64,000 bases of DNA from Reticulascus tulasneorum (taxonomy: Eukaryota > Ascomycota > Sordariomycetes > Glomerellales > Reticulascaceae): NCBI GenBank assembly GCA_001557505.1, contig LSAX01000004.1:1798001-1862000 (forward strand), written 5' to 3'. The first letter of the stretch is position 1, and the number at the start of each line of letters is the position of its first letter. A program made the position numbers and the translations under genes. A model generated the notes under the pieces. The model worked only from the letters and a program-made list of their open reading frames with translations, was not told the origin of the DNA and made no database searches. Shown here piece by piece: positions 1 through 10,292 of the stretch.

Positions 1-1381
1 TCCAAGTTCCAGGTGTACCTGTACTTTACGTATGTAGATACCTAACTACTATAAAGCCAGACTTTCCCTAGGTGATGCTCCTTCATGTGATGGTAACACT
101 GAGTGGACGTCCACGGTGTTACATTAGAAGTCAGGAGAGCCTCCACCTGGTCTTCACTGAAAAGTACTAAGGTCGGAATAGCCTACCACCGTCGGGGATG
201 TCATGTTGAAGAATAGCTTTGGAATTCGTTCCATTGGGACCCAGGCTCTCAACCGGATACCAAGATAGGTAACTGCTCATGCAGAATATTGAGCGTTTAG
301 CGGTCAGCACTCGCTACCTAGGTACCGTACACCCGCAAGCCCCCTGGTCCTACGTCCGGGCTGCGTTGCGCGTTCCATCATACGAAGTAAAGAGGACTCG
401 GGACATGCACCAACCCCGTAGGTAAGAATATTAGTTAAGAATCAATTTAAATTTAAACCCTGAAGTTCAGGCAAGTGATGCGTGGAGGCAGCTGGCTGCC
501 ACTGCGTGTGCTTTTGGCACAGTTCCGTATGTACATACATACGGGACTCGACCGGGGCATAATTATGGGCAGGGAGCAGCTGGGTACGAAATCGCGAATC
601 ATCCCATGTCCCAGCAACGGGTTGTAAAATACAGTGCCGCTTAACTGGTGGCATTTACAGGCAAACTTCGACGTTCCCGGAATATTCTAGTTATTTAGTA
701 CAGATTTGCTAAAATATTCACTCTAACATTCCTACAAATAGCTACTTGCATATCTTCATAACTGCCTATATATATGCACTGTACTATTCACTGATATGCT
801 CACTCGAGTATGTCGGTGAATAGCATCTTGAATATCCAAGTGCTAAAGCGGCACTGGTTTTTAAGATGCGTCTGCCCAGGTTTTCCAATAACGAACTACC
901 CTACGCCCCGACTCTTCAGACGGGAGTTTCACTTCGCCCAGGATTGTTCGAACGGCCGTGCTGCCGCGTCATAGGCAACCTTTTTTTCTACCTAAATTAA
1001 ATCAGGGTACCTGCCTTAGGGGGGTTTCCGGCAGGTCAGTTTGAATAAAGGTGACTCTAGACCAGACTGCTAATTGAACTCGGCATTAACGGACGGAGCC
1101 TTCGCCGTACATATTCACTGCTGACTTATCGAATACTGTTGAGATAAGCCAGTCTCACGTCAACCCGCTTCGTGTTTCTTCTGCTCTTATGTCCATTTCG
1201 CCAGGTAGACAGACCACAGCCGGGCTACCTCTTTAATTTACGTCTGCATAAGCCACAGATATAGTTCGAGGCTGAAAGCGCAGCTCCAATCCACGCCGCA
1301 TTGCATCCCCGAAATAGGGCTTACATCACTTCTGCCTTCGTTCAGCATCCCTCAGCTTCTCCGAGCCTCCATTCGTTTGCC
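1..1381. other. Intergenic region, no convincing gene
   Basis: No open frame here looks like a protein gene. About 660-850 is AT-rich and contains the hairpin listed separately. GGTACC palindromes occur at 321-326 and 1006-1011, as in other gaps of this window. The last few hundred bases should hold the promoter and 5' leader of the dipeptidase gene. Confidence 0.6.
784..823. repeat. 18-bp perfect-stem hairpin with 4-nt loop
   Basis: Arm 784-801 (CTATTCACTGATATGCTC) pairs along its full length with arm 806-823 (GAGTATGTCGGTGAATAG) around the loop ACTC. There are 15 Watson-Crick pairs and three G.T pairs. No protein frame covers it. It could be a transcribed stem-loop, or a small palindromic insertion that later acquired three transitions. 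Confidence 0.75.
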
Positions 1382-3294
1382 ATGTCTATCCCGGCAAAGG
1401 TCATGTACGGCTTTGTCGCCCAGGGCCCGGACCAAGTGTCAGTCGAAACCGGCGACATCGTTGAGGTTTTACAGGTATCCGCTGGTTAGAATAGCCCTGC
1501 TGCATCGTATGCCGAGACCAATGAACAGCCTGCTGACAGCGCTCAAGGTTGGCTAATGGTCAAGAATGCCACCGGAAAGCAAGGCTGGCTTCCAGCGAAT
1601 CATGTGGTGTCGCAACTCTCCTCCACGGCTCAGACACTGTCTTCAGCCTCTGAGGATGAAGAGCCATTGATTACACATGTGAAGGTCGACCAACCTGTCG
1701 CTTCCTCTCAATGCCTCGAAAAGCTTCTCCCCGATCTCAACGAGGCTAAGCCAGACAGCCCCAGTGACAGTAAACGTGGACGCCCTTCGCCCAAGAAAGC
1801 GGTAGTTCTACTTCTGATTTGGTTGCTTTTATCATCATTGTCCTTCACACCAGCCAAGCGCTGCTACCACAAGCTGAGGGAAGCATGCCGGAAACCCCTG
1901 ACTGTTGAGGAGAGAGTGCACAGCATCTTGTCCAAGACACCGTTAATTGGTATGCCGTTCAATCGGGCCGCAGCTTGTCCGGGGAAGCTTACAACTCTCA
2001 GACGGCCACAATGATCTCCCAATTCTTATTCGCTTCTTGTACAACAACCACATCTATGGTGAGAACTTCACGGAGCCGTTCGAAAATGGGGGCATGTATG
2101 GGCATGTAGACCTACCTCGACTGCGGGCCGGGCTGAACGGAGGAGCGTTCTGGAGCGTCTTCACTCCTTGTCCTTCCAACGGCAGTGACTTCTCAGACGA
2201 AAACTATGCTGCAAGTTAGTATTACAGAGTGGCATGTCCACGCCGTCCTCCTCCCTTCTGCTTTATCTTCTATTTTATTTAAGATTCCATTTACTGACGT
2301 TGCGTCTAGGTGTCCAACTAACACTTCAGCAAATTGACCTGGTCACCAGGCTCCAGGCCGCTTATCCCAAGGACTTCTCGCCAATGGTTAACAGCAGCAC
2401 GGCTCTGGCCGCTTTCAAGGAGGGCCAGCTGATCTCTCCGCTCGGCGTTGAAGGTCTTCATCAGATAGGCAACTCTGTAGCAAACCTGAGACGGTTCCAT
2501 GCTTTAGGCGTGCGATATGCTACCCTGACTCACAACTGCCACAACAAGTTTGCCGATGCCGCCATCCTTGAAAGCCCGATGCGAAAGGCAGAACCTTACT
2601 GGGGTGGCCTGAGCCCTCTCGGCCGTCGTCTCATCAACGAGATGAACAGAATTGGAGTGATCGTGGATCTTTCCCACACCAGGTGAGAGACAACACACTA
2701 ATTCTCCCTTGTTCATGTCGCTAACTACGATTCGACAGTGTGGATACTATGGAAGACGTTCTAGGTGGTAAGGAGTGGGATGGAAGCAAGGCGCCAGTCA
2801 TCTACTCCCACAGTTCCGCCTTCAGTGTTTGTCCGCATCCGAGGAACGTCCCAGATCATGTTCTGCAACTGGTCAAGAAGCGCAACTCGCTTGTCATGGT
2901 CAACTTTGCCCCCGACTTCATCTCTTGTGTCGACGCCCATAACAAAAACGGTATTCCAGACTACGTGCCGGCCAACTCAACGCTGGGCCAGGTGGTCAAG
3001 CACGTTCTTCACATTGGAAACTTGATTGGATTCGAGCATGTTGGCTTTGGGAGCGACTTTGACGGCATCCCGGCGGGTCCTGCCGGGTTGGAGGATGTTT
3101 CCAAGTATCCGGATCTTGTCGCCGAACTGCTCAAGCAGGGGGTGAGCGATGAAGATGTGGCTAAAGTGGTTGGCGGTAACCTGCTACGTGTCTGGAAGGA
3201 TGTCGATGCCGTCGCCCTGAAATTGCAGGCAGACGGTGAGCCAATTCTCGAAGATGACTTGCCGTCTTTCCTCGGCCCCGATGGGGTGTTCTAG
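1382..3294 (+). CDS. SH3 domain-transmembrane-M19 membrane dipeptidase fusion
   Basis: Exons 1382-1474, 1529-1949, 2002-2214, 2310-2682 and 2739-3294 join in frame to a 551-aa protein. Residues about 7-60 form an SH3 fold (MYGF start, GDIVEVLQ, GWLPANHV end). A Lys/Arg-rich stretch then precedes a membrane segment (about 122-138, AVVLLLIWLLLSSLSF), suggesting a type II anchor with cytosolic SH3 and luminal or external peptidase. The rest is an M19 (renal dipeptidase-type) zinc enzyme that should cleave dipeptides. It keeps the metal motif DGHNDLP (172-178), the bridging Glu in VEGLH, His in IYSHSSA and Asp in FGSDFDGI. The SH3 end, the anchor and the first M19 residues share one uninterrupted exon, so the fusion does not rest on a guessed junction. 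Intron 1 (54 nt) has a weak acceptor context; an in-frame stop inside it requires splicing. The native substrate is unknown. Confidence 0.85.
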
Positions 3295-3508
3295 TAATGT
3301 TGCATGTATTTGTACACAAATATTTAAACCGCCATTATGTAGAGGAAAATACTTGGTTTGCCATATCTTTACAAATCCTAAGGTACTCGTGGTGATGCCT
3401 CCGAGTCTATCGTGCCAATATCCTCTCCCAATTGGCGTTTCGATCCTCAATGCAGAACCATATCCCAGTAAAGCCAGCTTATGGCCAACTTCTGCCGTCG
3501 CTCACTAC

Positions 3509-4025
3509 TCAACCCCTCCGATTCACGGTATTCAACTTCCTTGCCGAAGAAATCTGGTTCCTTGTCCGCTGTCCTCGTACGGGTAGATTCATGGCGTGCC
3601 GTTTCCCGCGATAGCTTCCCATGTCCTTCAATCTCTTTATGTTGTCTCGAACGATCTTGCGCGCGTCGGACTCGATCGTCATGGAGGAGAGCTCCGCCGT
3701 CAATGATGTGATGGTCTTCGGGGGGATGGAGCCGACCTTGGCGTACGGGTGTATCGAGTATTTGGCCATTATTCGGGTTGCGTGCGTCGGACCCAACGCG
3801 TAGAACGACTTGAGGGCTTTCTGTGTCGAGGGGTCATTGTGTCAGCGGCATGAACCAGGGCGCGCAGAGACGTCGAGAGCTGGCTTGGAATTGCTTCGAA
3901 GGAAGCTCGTGGTCGACTTACCGATACATATTTTGCCTCATTGAAGTTGACACCTAGTATGAACACCTGCCAAGGGCTCTTAGCACGAAGTGACTGCTAT
4001 CCATGCTAGAATCCAGACCTACCAT
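3509..4025 (-). CDS. SWS2: Mitochondrial small ribosomal subunit protein uS13m
   Basis: Coding exons 4023-4025, 3922-3966 and 3509-3820 on the minus strand give a 119-aa S13 protein of the mitoribosome head. It starts MVFILGVNFNEAKYVSKAL, continues with LGPTHATRIMAKYSIHP, and ends in the basic tail RGQRTRNQISSARK typical of S13. The first coding exon is only the ATG; a 56-nt intron then splices to GTG TTC ATA. Without that junction no ATG precedes the conserved N-terminus. The gene diverges from the cyclophilin gene across about 425 bp. No cleavable presequence is evident; the N-terminus itself matches the ribosomal fold, as expected for this family. Confidence 0.85.
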
Positions 4026-4450
4026 CTTGTACAGCAGGGTCTCACGAGATGGCGATTCCCGTATCCCTCTTGGACGGAGCCTTTTCGCGAGGTAGTTATT
4101 GTCAATTGCAAGTTCCGAAATGCAGCTTCAAGGTCAGAATTCACCATTCCGGATCTGCATACGGGAGGGGCGAATGCATTAAACCCCTGGAAGCCCATTG
4201 GCCCTTTTTCTGCAGGGGCCCATATGTCCTTTTCTGGTAGTCGTCCCCCCATTTTGATGCAACAGAGGGGGTTAGTTTGAAACGTAAGCTGCAAACAAGC
4301 GACTGGACCTCTGCCAGCAGTAGCTGCTTATTTACATACTTGTCCTCTGGCTTCCCCCCTCCCAGGAAATCGTAGCTCTTTCCCTCCCCATCCAACCCAC
4401 GCAGAGACCATTCAATTGATTGGGCTCTCTCATCGAATTTGATCGCCATC
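4026..4450. promoter_or_regulatory. Shared divergent promoter region, uS13m / cyclophilin
   Basis: These 425 bp lie between the start codons of two divergent genes, so they must hold both promoters and leaders. A pyrimidine-rich tract with short CT runs precedes the cyclophilin ATG at 4451. No specific factor site was recognised. Confidence 0.5.
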
Positions 4451-5466
4451 ATGTTTAACGTCCGACGAGTCATCGTCTCGGCCCTCCTGCTCTTCGGAGT
4501 AGGGTTGGTGCTCTTCTCCCAGACTGCGTCTGCCACCAAGGGTCCCAAGATCACCCACAAGGTCTACTTCGACATCACCGTCGGCGATGAGCCATTGGGC
4601 CGAGTCGTCTTCGGTCTCTACGGAAAGACTGTCCCCAAGACCGCTGAGAACTTCCGAGCTCTTGCTACTGGCGAGAAGGGCTTTGGTTATGAGGGTTCTA
4701 CTTTCCACCGAGTCATCAAGGCCTTCATGATCCAGGGTGGCGACTTCACTAAGGGCGATGGCACTGGTGGCAAGTCCAGTAAGTCGCTGCATCCTTCGCT
4801 CTCCTCTTATGCGTGCGTCTAACTCTGTGCTAGTCTATGGAGAGAAGTTTGCCGATGAGAACTTCAAGCTCAAGCACACCAAGAAGGGCCTCCTGTCCAT
4901 GGCAAACGCTGGTCCCGACACCAACGGCTCCCAATTCTTCATCACCACCGTTCTTACTTCGTGCGTTCTCCTGGCCATAATCCTTTGTTGTCCTGTGTGC
5001 ATCGTTGCTGATTAATCGATATCAGGTGGCTTGATGGCCGACATGTCGTCTTCGGTGAAGTTCTGGAGGGCTACGAATTCATCGAGAAGATTGAGCAACT
5101 CGAGACTCAGCCCGGTGACCGACCAGTCAAGACGGTCAAGATCGCCAAGAGCGGAGAGTTGGAAGTGCCACCAGAAGGTATCCATATCGAGCTCTAAGCA
5201 TGTACCGTCATCTCTGCCAGTCTTGCGCCGCTTTGGAGTGTTGAAGTGCTGATGGTTACCTCTTGGGCGCAGGCGAATACGGCAACGCCGGCTGGGCGGC
5301 TGGTCACTCCAGCGAAGATGCTGCCCCGCTGACGATTGGAGAGGGATGGCCCCTGATTCAGAAGGTTCTTCTCTTCGTTGTCGTGCTCGCTGCTGTCGGC
5401 ATCTACCTCCGAATCAGCAAGACAAAGGTGGACGATCCAGTCGGTTATGAGAAGACGATGGCTTAG
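4451..5466 (+). CDS. cypB: ER cyclophilin (peptidyl-prolyl isomerase B) with C-terminal membrane anchor
   Basis: Exons 4451-4778, 4834-4960, 5026-5177 and 5273-5466 give 266 aa. A signal peptide ([20 protein letters not shown]) is followed by a full cyclophilin domain with the catalytic and cyclosporin-binding landmarks [24 protein letters not shown] and [10 protein letters not shown]. It should speed proline isomerisation during folding in the ER lumen. The last exon adds a linker and a membrane segment ([15 protein letters not shown], about 236-250) with a short basic tail, so this form would be membrane-bound. If the last intron (5178-5272) is not removed, translation ends at 5195-5197 after EGIHIEL, giving a 208-aa soluble protein with a KDEL-like terminus. 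Start 4451 is the first ATG and the one giving a signal peptide. Confidence 0.92.
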
Positions 5467-5805
5467 AGGGTCGCGTAGTTGTTATACACGGTTACGGATA
5501 GAGAAACAAAAAAAGATTTGCCTTCCGTATTTATTTCTGTGCCCCCAGGACCATTGAACATGGAGGCGCGATCATTCAGACACATGAAACCCAGTATATC
5601 CGTTCAATTGCCAAGTATTACGATTCCGAATAGTGGCATGGTGCACCGCTCAGAAGCAGGAGTGGCTTTCGTAATATTCACCTTGTATCCATTCTACACA
5701 AAAACTATCACGTGCAAGGTTTCTGAAGTCAAAAAATTCCACCTGGGACCAACTAAACCTTTGCTGGGACTGTGTCAACCATTAAATCATCTCAAAGCTA
5801 ATAAA
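5467..5805. other. Intergenic: 3' end of cypB and promoter of TRM112
   Basis: No gene seen. An A-rich stretch (AAACAAAAAAAGA, about 5502-5515) just after the cyclophilin stop may belong to its 3' end. The remainder should contain the Trm112 promoter. Confidence 0.45.
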
Positions 5806-6280
5806 ATGAAGATATTAAGTCTCAACTTCCTGACTTGCGCAGTAAAAGCCTGCAAAAGCTCATCAAACTCCTTTCCCCTGCACCCCAAGGATGCAGAGCT
5901 CGTAGAAGACGACTTGGAGCTCAACCCGCAACTCTTGATAAATGTCTTGCCCCGCCTAGACTGGACCGCCCTGCGGACCAACGCCACAGAGGTATGTATT
6001 AAAAGCACATGCTCGCCTTCCCATGCTTTAAATCACAGCTTATTGCTTTTTGCGACACATGTGTACTGACTCGAGCACCTAGCTGGGCTTTCCTGAACTT
6101 CCATCCGAGGCACCTACTGCCGAGGCCCTGGAGGGGGACGAGAAGATGCTGAAGGACCTGCACCATCTCTTGATGGAGACGCAGATTATGGAGGGCAAGT
6201 TGGTGTGCGGGAACTGCGGGCATGAGTACGCCATTCGGGAGGGGATCGCGAACTTTTTACTACCGGCTCACTTGGTCTAG
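5806..6280 (+). CDS. TRM112: Trm112, zinc-finger activator of RNA and protein methyltransferases
   Basis: Two exons, 5806-5991 and 6083-6280, encode 127 aa, the usual length for fungal Trm112. The start MKILSLNFLTCAVKAC matches the family exactly, with zinc ligands Cys11 and Cys16. The second pair is in VCGNCGHEY (about Cys104 and Cys107), followed by the conserved end IREGIANFLL. Trm112 binds and stabilises methyltransferases acting on tRNA (Trm9, Trm11), 18S rRNA (Bud23) and release factor eRF1 (Mtq2). The 91-nt intron sits between TNATE and LGFPELP. The gene converges on BIG1, leaving about 320 bp between the stops. Confidence 0.93.
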
Positions 6281-6604
6281 CTCATCGTCTGAAGGCTTGG
6301 TGTGAAGCCAGTGAGACAAGGCTTGTCCTCTGAGAATTTCACGAGATAGATAGACAAGGCATTATCAGCGGGTTTAGGAGTTCAGGTTGGGTGCGCCAAA
6401 AGTTGCTGGAGAGTACAAAAATGCCATTTCTAACGGATGAAAACCTATGAAGATTCTCACCTTCGATTCCTAGTACCATACGACGGGGCCCGTCTTGAGT
6501 CTACGGTCCCTTGTAATGCCTGATCCCCACCAGAAGAACTCCTTGATTCATCGCATGGAATACATATATCGATACTGCCGAAATTTCCGACCCGTACTGT
6601 ACAT
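6281..6604. other. Convergent 3' region between TRM112 and BIG1
   Basis: Only 324 bp separate the two stop codons. No gene seen; both 3' UTRs and poly(A) sites must lie here. Confidence 0.45.
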
Positions 6605-7576
6605 TTACTTCTTCTGAGCAGCAGGGCCCATATCCTTATCAAAGGCACCGTACGAAACCTCGAGGCTGCCTAGGGCTCTCAGCCCGACGCTGACAATAGC
6701 CAGCATCACCAGCGTGGCAATGATGCCCATAAAAATGCCTTCTCCTGCGTTAGCCTCTCTCCCAATGTGAAACGATGGCGTCTGGGTTTTACCTGGTGTG
6801 AAGAACTGGTATTTCTCAAAGAGTGGGAGTTTGTCAAAATCAGTCCTGTTTCTGGTTCGCGCTACAGGCTGCAGGCTCCCTTGTCTCTTGAGCTCCATGT
6901 GTAAGGGTTCCATAAACTCGGCCTCGTAAGTAGGCTCGGATGGGCTGGAGAGGTAGATGATGGTGTACGAGTCTCTGGACTGAATTGTTTCGAGGCTCAG
7001 CCCGAGAATATGATCTGCCACGCGTCAGCATGATACTCTGGGATTCCATAAGAAGCTTCTGGCTTAACCTACCGTTATCTGCTAGCTTTGATGCCCGCTC
7101 CTTGAACGGAAGTGGCGCAAGCTTCGTTTCCTCGATCTTCGCCACCTTGTCCTTCTTCGAACAGGCCGTCTTGATATAGTCCGCGAGGCCATCAATACCG
7201 ACATCGCCAACCACCTCAGCAACGCTGTACGTCCCTCGAACTCGGTCGTGGGCGATTGCTCGGCAGAGGCTCGGTACGGCACAGCCATCTGAGCCTCTCA
7301 AGTCCGCTGCGTTGACATTCGGTTGCGAGACGAGCAGGTATCGGTCTGTCGGGCAAGACGACAGAATGTTCTGCGCTTGTTTCAAGACCTGGGAGCCGGT
7401 TTGCAGCTGCAACTGGTTGGGTTCTTGGGCGAACCTGGGATGGTTAGGATACAGGTAGATTGGATCTGATGGTTGACGTACTCAGCTGTCGAGATCAAGA
7501 CGAAGGGAGATGAGTCTGTGAAGGCATTCGCTGAGGCGCAGAATGCCAGAAGGCCGGCTGTTCGTGAGAGACGCAT
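6605..7576 (-). CDS. BIG1: BIG1/Voa1-type ER membrane protein
   Basis: Exons 7482-7576, 7073-7434, 6793-7014 and 6605-6744 give 272 aa. The start MRLSRTAGLLAFCASANAFTDSSPF is a signal peptide followed by the SPF motif common to Big1 proteins. A luminal domain with several cysteines follows. A single membrane segment (GIFMGIIATLVMLAIVSVGL) then leads to the hallmark tail LEVSYGAFDKDMGP shared by Big1, Voa1 and the V-ATPase accessory protein Ac45. In yeast Big1 is an ER protein needed for beta-1,6-glucan, while Voa1 assists V-ATPase assembly. Sequence alone does not separate these roles. The last acceptor could lie 3 nt further along (PGEG versus PEG). The gene diverges from RRP17. Confidence 0.72.
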
Positions 7577-8148
7577 TGTTGATGTGTAGTCAACCGATTC
7601 TTGCCATGCGTTGACAAGACTCGAGGCAAATGAATGCTATGATGAAAGCCTGCGTGATTGAGGCAGCTTGCTGCTACCTTTAGCTTCGGAAATGCAGTTA
7701 AGCGAGTTGCGCTACGCAATCATGTTTGCATATCTGTCGTCGAGACATGTTTACAACGATTTAGACCGAGCAACGTACCTGCTCAAGTATAACTTATACT
7801 AATACTAAAAGCAAATCCAGTTCAAGTTGACTGGAAATAAACTGATTAAACTTATGGACACTATGAGGCACTCATTACATATCACTAAGACTGTGTGGCA
7901 TGCGATTCATTCAGATGCGACGGGAACAATGCAACCTGGATATAGTAACAACGACAAGACCGCTTTGCATGCGAGGTTCCCCCAATAAGTGGATCATTCC
8001 GAGTTTAGCGTGCTCAGGACAGGTGCTTCAGCGCTTTTTTTTTGTGCCTAGCAGTGGAGGACCCTTATTAGTGCAGATAAATTCAGTTGAATCTTCGAGG
8101 ACCTGAAAAACTAATGTCAATTACATCCCGAGGCAGAGTTTAACAGCG
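7577..8148. promoter_or_regulatory. Shared divergent promoter region, BIG1 / RRP17
   Basis: This 572-bp stretch lies between two divergent starts. It is AT-rich around 7780-7870 and has a T9 tract near 8035-8043, a plausible nucleosome-poor element. No gene seen. Confidence 0.45.
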
Positions 8149-8854
8149 ATGTTCGCCCGTCCGAGAATAAAGAAGAGCACCCTTCCCCTGCCGAATAAAA
8201 AAAGAAAGGCATCAGCGGTCGAAGAGGTGACCTTCGACAACGAAGCGCGGCAAGAGTACTTGACTGGCTTCCACAAGCGCAAGCTTCTGCGGATCAAGCA
8301 TGCTCAGGAAGAGGCAGCCAAGAAGGCTCGAGAGGAGAAGATTGAGACCAGAAAACATGTACGCAGAGGCCTACATAAACTTGCGGGCATAGAAGCTTAC
8401 CAGTTTTCAGATGAAAGAGCGACGAAGACTGGAGGTCGAAGACCATGTCCAGACTGTTACCGACTTGCTGCGAAAAGCTCAGAATGCCGGCGCCGAAGAG
8501 GACCAGGAGATCGAGCCGGAGGACTTTGAGGAGTGGGATGGGATTGAAGAGCAAACCCGCGAAAAACCAGTGGATTATGAGGAGGAGTACATGGATGAAG
8601 ACCGCTACACGACTGTGAAGGTGGAGGCCATCGCAATCTCTAGGGACGGGTTGGAGAAAATCCAACAAGAGACTTCAGATGCGGAAAGCCAAGAAGGAGA
8701 TGCGGAAGATGTGCCAGTCGACAAGTCCACTGCGAAGGCTCCAAGAGAGAAGACAAGGAAGAAAAAGTTTCATTACGAGGGCAAGGGCGAGCGCCGGACC
8801 TTGGAGAAGAGACAGAGGGCAAAGAAAAAGGCGAGGTTCAAAGGACAAGGGTAA
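8149..8854 (+). CDS. RRP17: Rrp17/Nop25 family pre-rRNA processing exonuclease
   Basis: Exons 8149-8358 and 8411-8854 give 217 aa. The N-terminus holds the Nop25/Rrp17 signature: VTFDNEARQEYLTGFHKRK followed by a long charged helix rich in Arg, Lys and Glu (RIKHAQEEAAKKAREEK). The middle is acidic and the C-terminus is very basic (TRKKKFHYEGKGERRTLEKR), as expected of a nucleolar RNA-binding protein. In yeast Rrp17 is a 5'-3' exonuclease for the 5' ends of 5.8S and 25S rRNA. The 52-nt intron lies inside the helix (RKH/MKERRR). The gene converges on tropomyosin with about 270 bp between stops. Confidence 0.85.
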
Positions 8855-9123
8855 TATCATGGCTATCAGATTCACACAGTTCCCTGCCAGCTTGCTTCAC
8901 CGGCCCGTGAATCTCAAGAAAACATATATCAAGAAGAATACTCTCGTTCAAGAAGTAAGGTGCTTCTACGAGTCCCTTGCGTACCACTCCATCAGCTCAA
9001 CTCCATCCATCATGCTGGTACCTGGACGAAAGCGATAGCAATCCTCGTTGAATGGTCCATGCCAAATTCTAAACGTTCGCTCGCGTGACATGAAGCAACA
9101 CAACTTCGCCGTCCATTGCGACT

Positions 9124-9797
9124 TTAGATATTGCCAATCTCCGCCTGGAAATCCTCCAATTCCTTCTGGACGGTCGAGTACTTCTTCGCCATTTCCTCGT
9201 ACTTGGACTCCCACTGGTCACGCTCGGCCTCAAGTGCCTGTACCTTTCGCTCGAAGTGGCCGGCCTTGACATCGGTTTGTCGGAGTCTGTGGTTGTTCTG
9301 TTAGCTATGGGACATCGGAGGCGGCTAAACCGCTAGAAATAAGGGCACGACGCCCAGATTGTATACGTACTTCTCGTTGGCTTCCCGGAGAGTCTTGTCT
9401 GCCTCCTCGGCTTCCTCCTCCAATAGCTGAAGTCTTCGCTGAAGAGTCTCGTTCTGTGTGCCAGTACTATTGGATTCCTCGGCTGCCTTTTTGAAGTCCT
9501 TGATAGCGGTCTCGAGCTTCTCGACCTCACCCTCAAGCAGACCGTTCTTGTGCGACAACGACGTGATCTCTTGCTCTTTAGACAAGGTCTCCTGTTCGAG
9601 AATCTTGACCTTCGACTGGAGCTCTTCGACCTTGGCCGTAGCCTCGTCGGATTCCAGACGGAGCTGGTTCATTTTCTATCGAGATAGCGCTCGTCAGCAA
9701 ACAAGACTCGACACGGGCAATTTTACCCCTCCAAACTCCATCGAATGGTGGGGCAACCAAGTTGGTTTATGGCACTTACCTCCTTGATGCGATCCAT
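9124..9797 (-). CDS. TPM1: Tropomyosin
   Basis: Three exons (9780-9797, 9371-9675, 9124-9286) give 161 aa, the short fungal tropomyosin length. The first exon codes only six residues, MDRIKE, and joins KMNQLRLES. The whole protein is a heptad coiled coil without proline, rich in Glu, Lys and Leu, ending YSTVQKELEDFQAEIGNI. It should polymerise head to tail along formin-nucleated actin cables and support polarised growth, septation and myosin transport. The tiny first exon is conserved in type across fungal tropomyosins. It shares a 495-bp divergent upstream region with the securin-like gene. Confidence 0.93.
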
Positions 9798-10292
9798 GGT
9801 GATAGAGTTGACAAAGACTGGTCAAAGTTTGAGTGTGTGCGAAAGCGTAAGATAAGCTGCGAGGGAGAGTAGAGAGCGTCGTAAGGTGTGTTGGAGATGG
9901 AGGAGGGATGGGGTGGTTACTGTATTAGGTGGGTGAAATAAATGCCCCTCTATGGGAAGCCCGAAGCAACCTGTGGCGCACCAGGTCTGATCTCCAAAGT
10001 CACTTGAGTTTTAGGCAAGGGGGTGTGGTGGGTAGACAGCCAGTCAGGTGGGGTGGCCCGAAACACATTGAACCTCACCAAAAAAATTGGCTTCATTCCA
10101 GTGGTCTAAGCTTCCTGTTGCCCCGACAACCATATGGGGAAACGTTGAACTTTCATCTCTGCTCATTCTCTCCAGTTTACACCACGGTCCTCGCCCTCGA
10201 AAACCGACGACAGACGATAAATCAATAAAACCGGTGACCTCTCAATCAAAAATTAACGCAAACCGACTCGGTACCAGTCAAACTTATGGAAG
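9798..10292. promoter_or_regulatory. Shared divergent promoter region, tropomyosin / securin-like gene
   Basis: 495 bp between two divergent starts, so it must serve both genes. Short pyrimidine-rich tracts lie before the securin start. No gene or recognised factor site. Confidence 0.45.

Noticed and set aside
1475..1528. Stop-codon readthrough instead of splicing in the SH3-dipeptidase gene
   Set aside because: The flanking frames are in the same phase, so readthrough was considered, but a GT..AG intron of 54 nt removes the stop and restores a standard-length SH3 domain.
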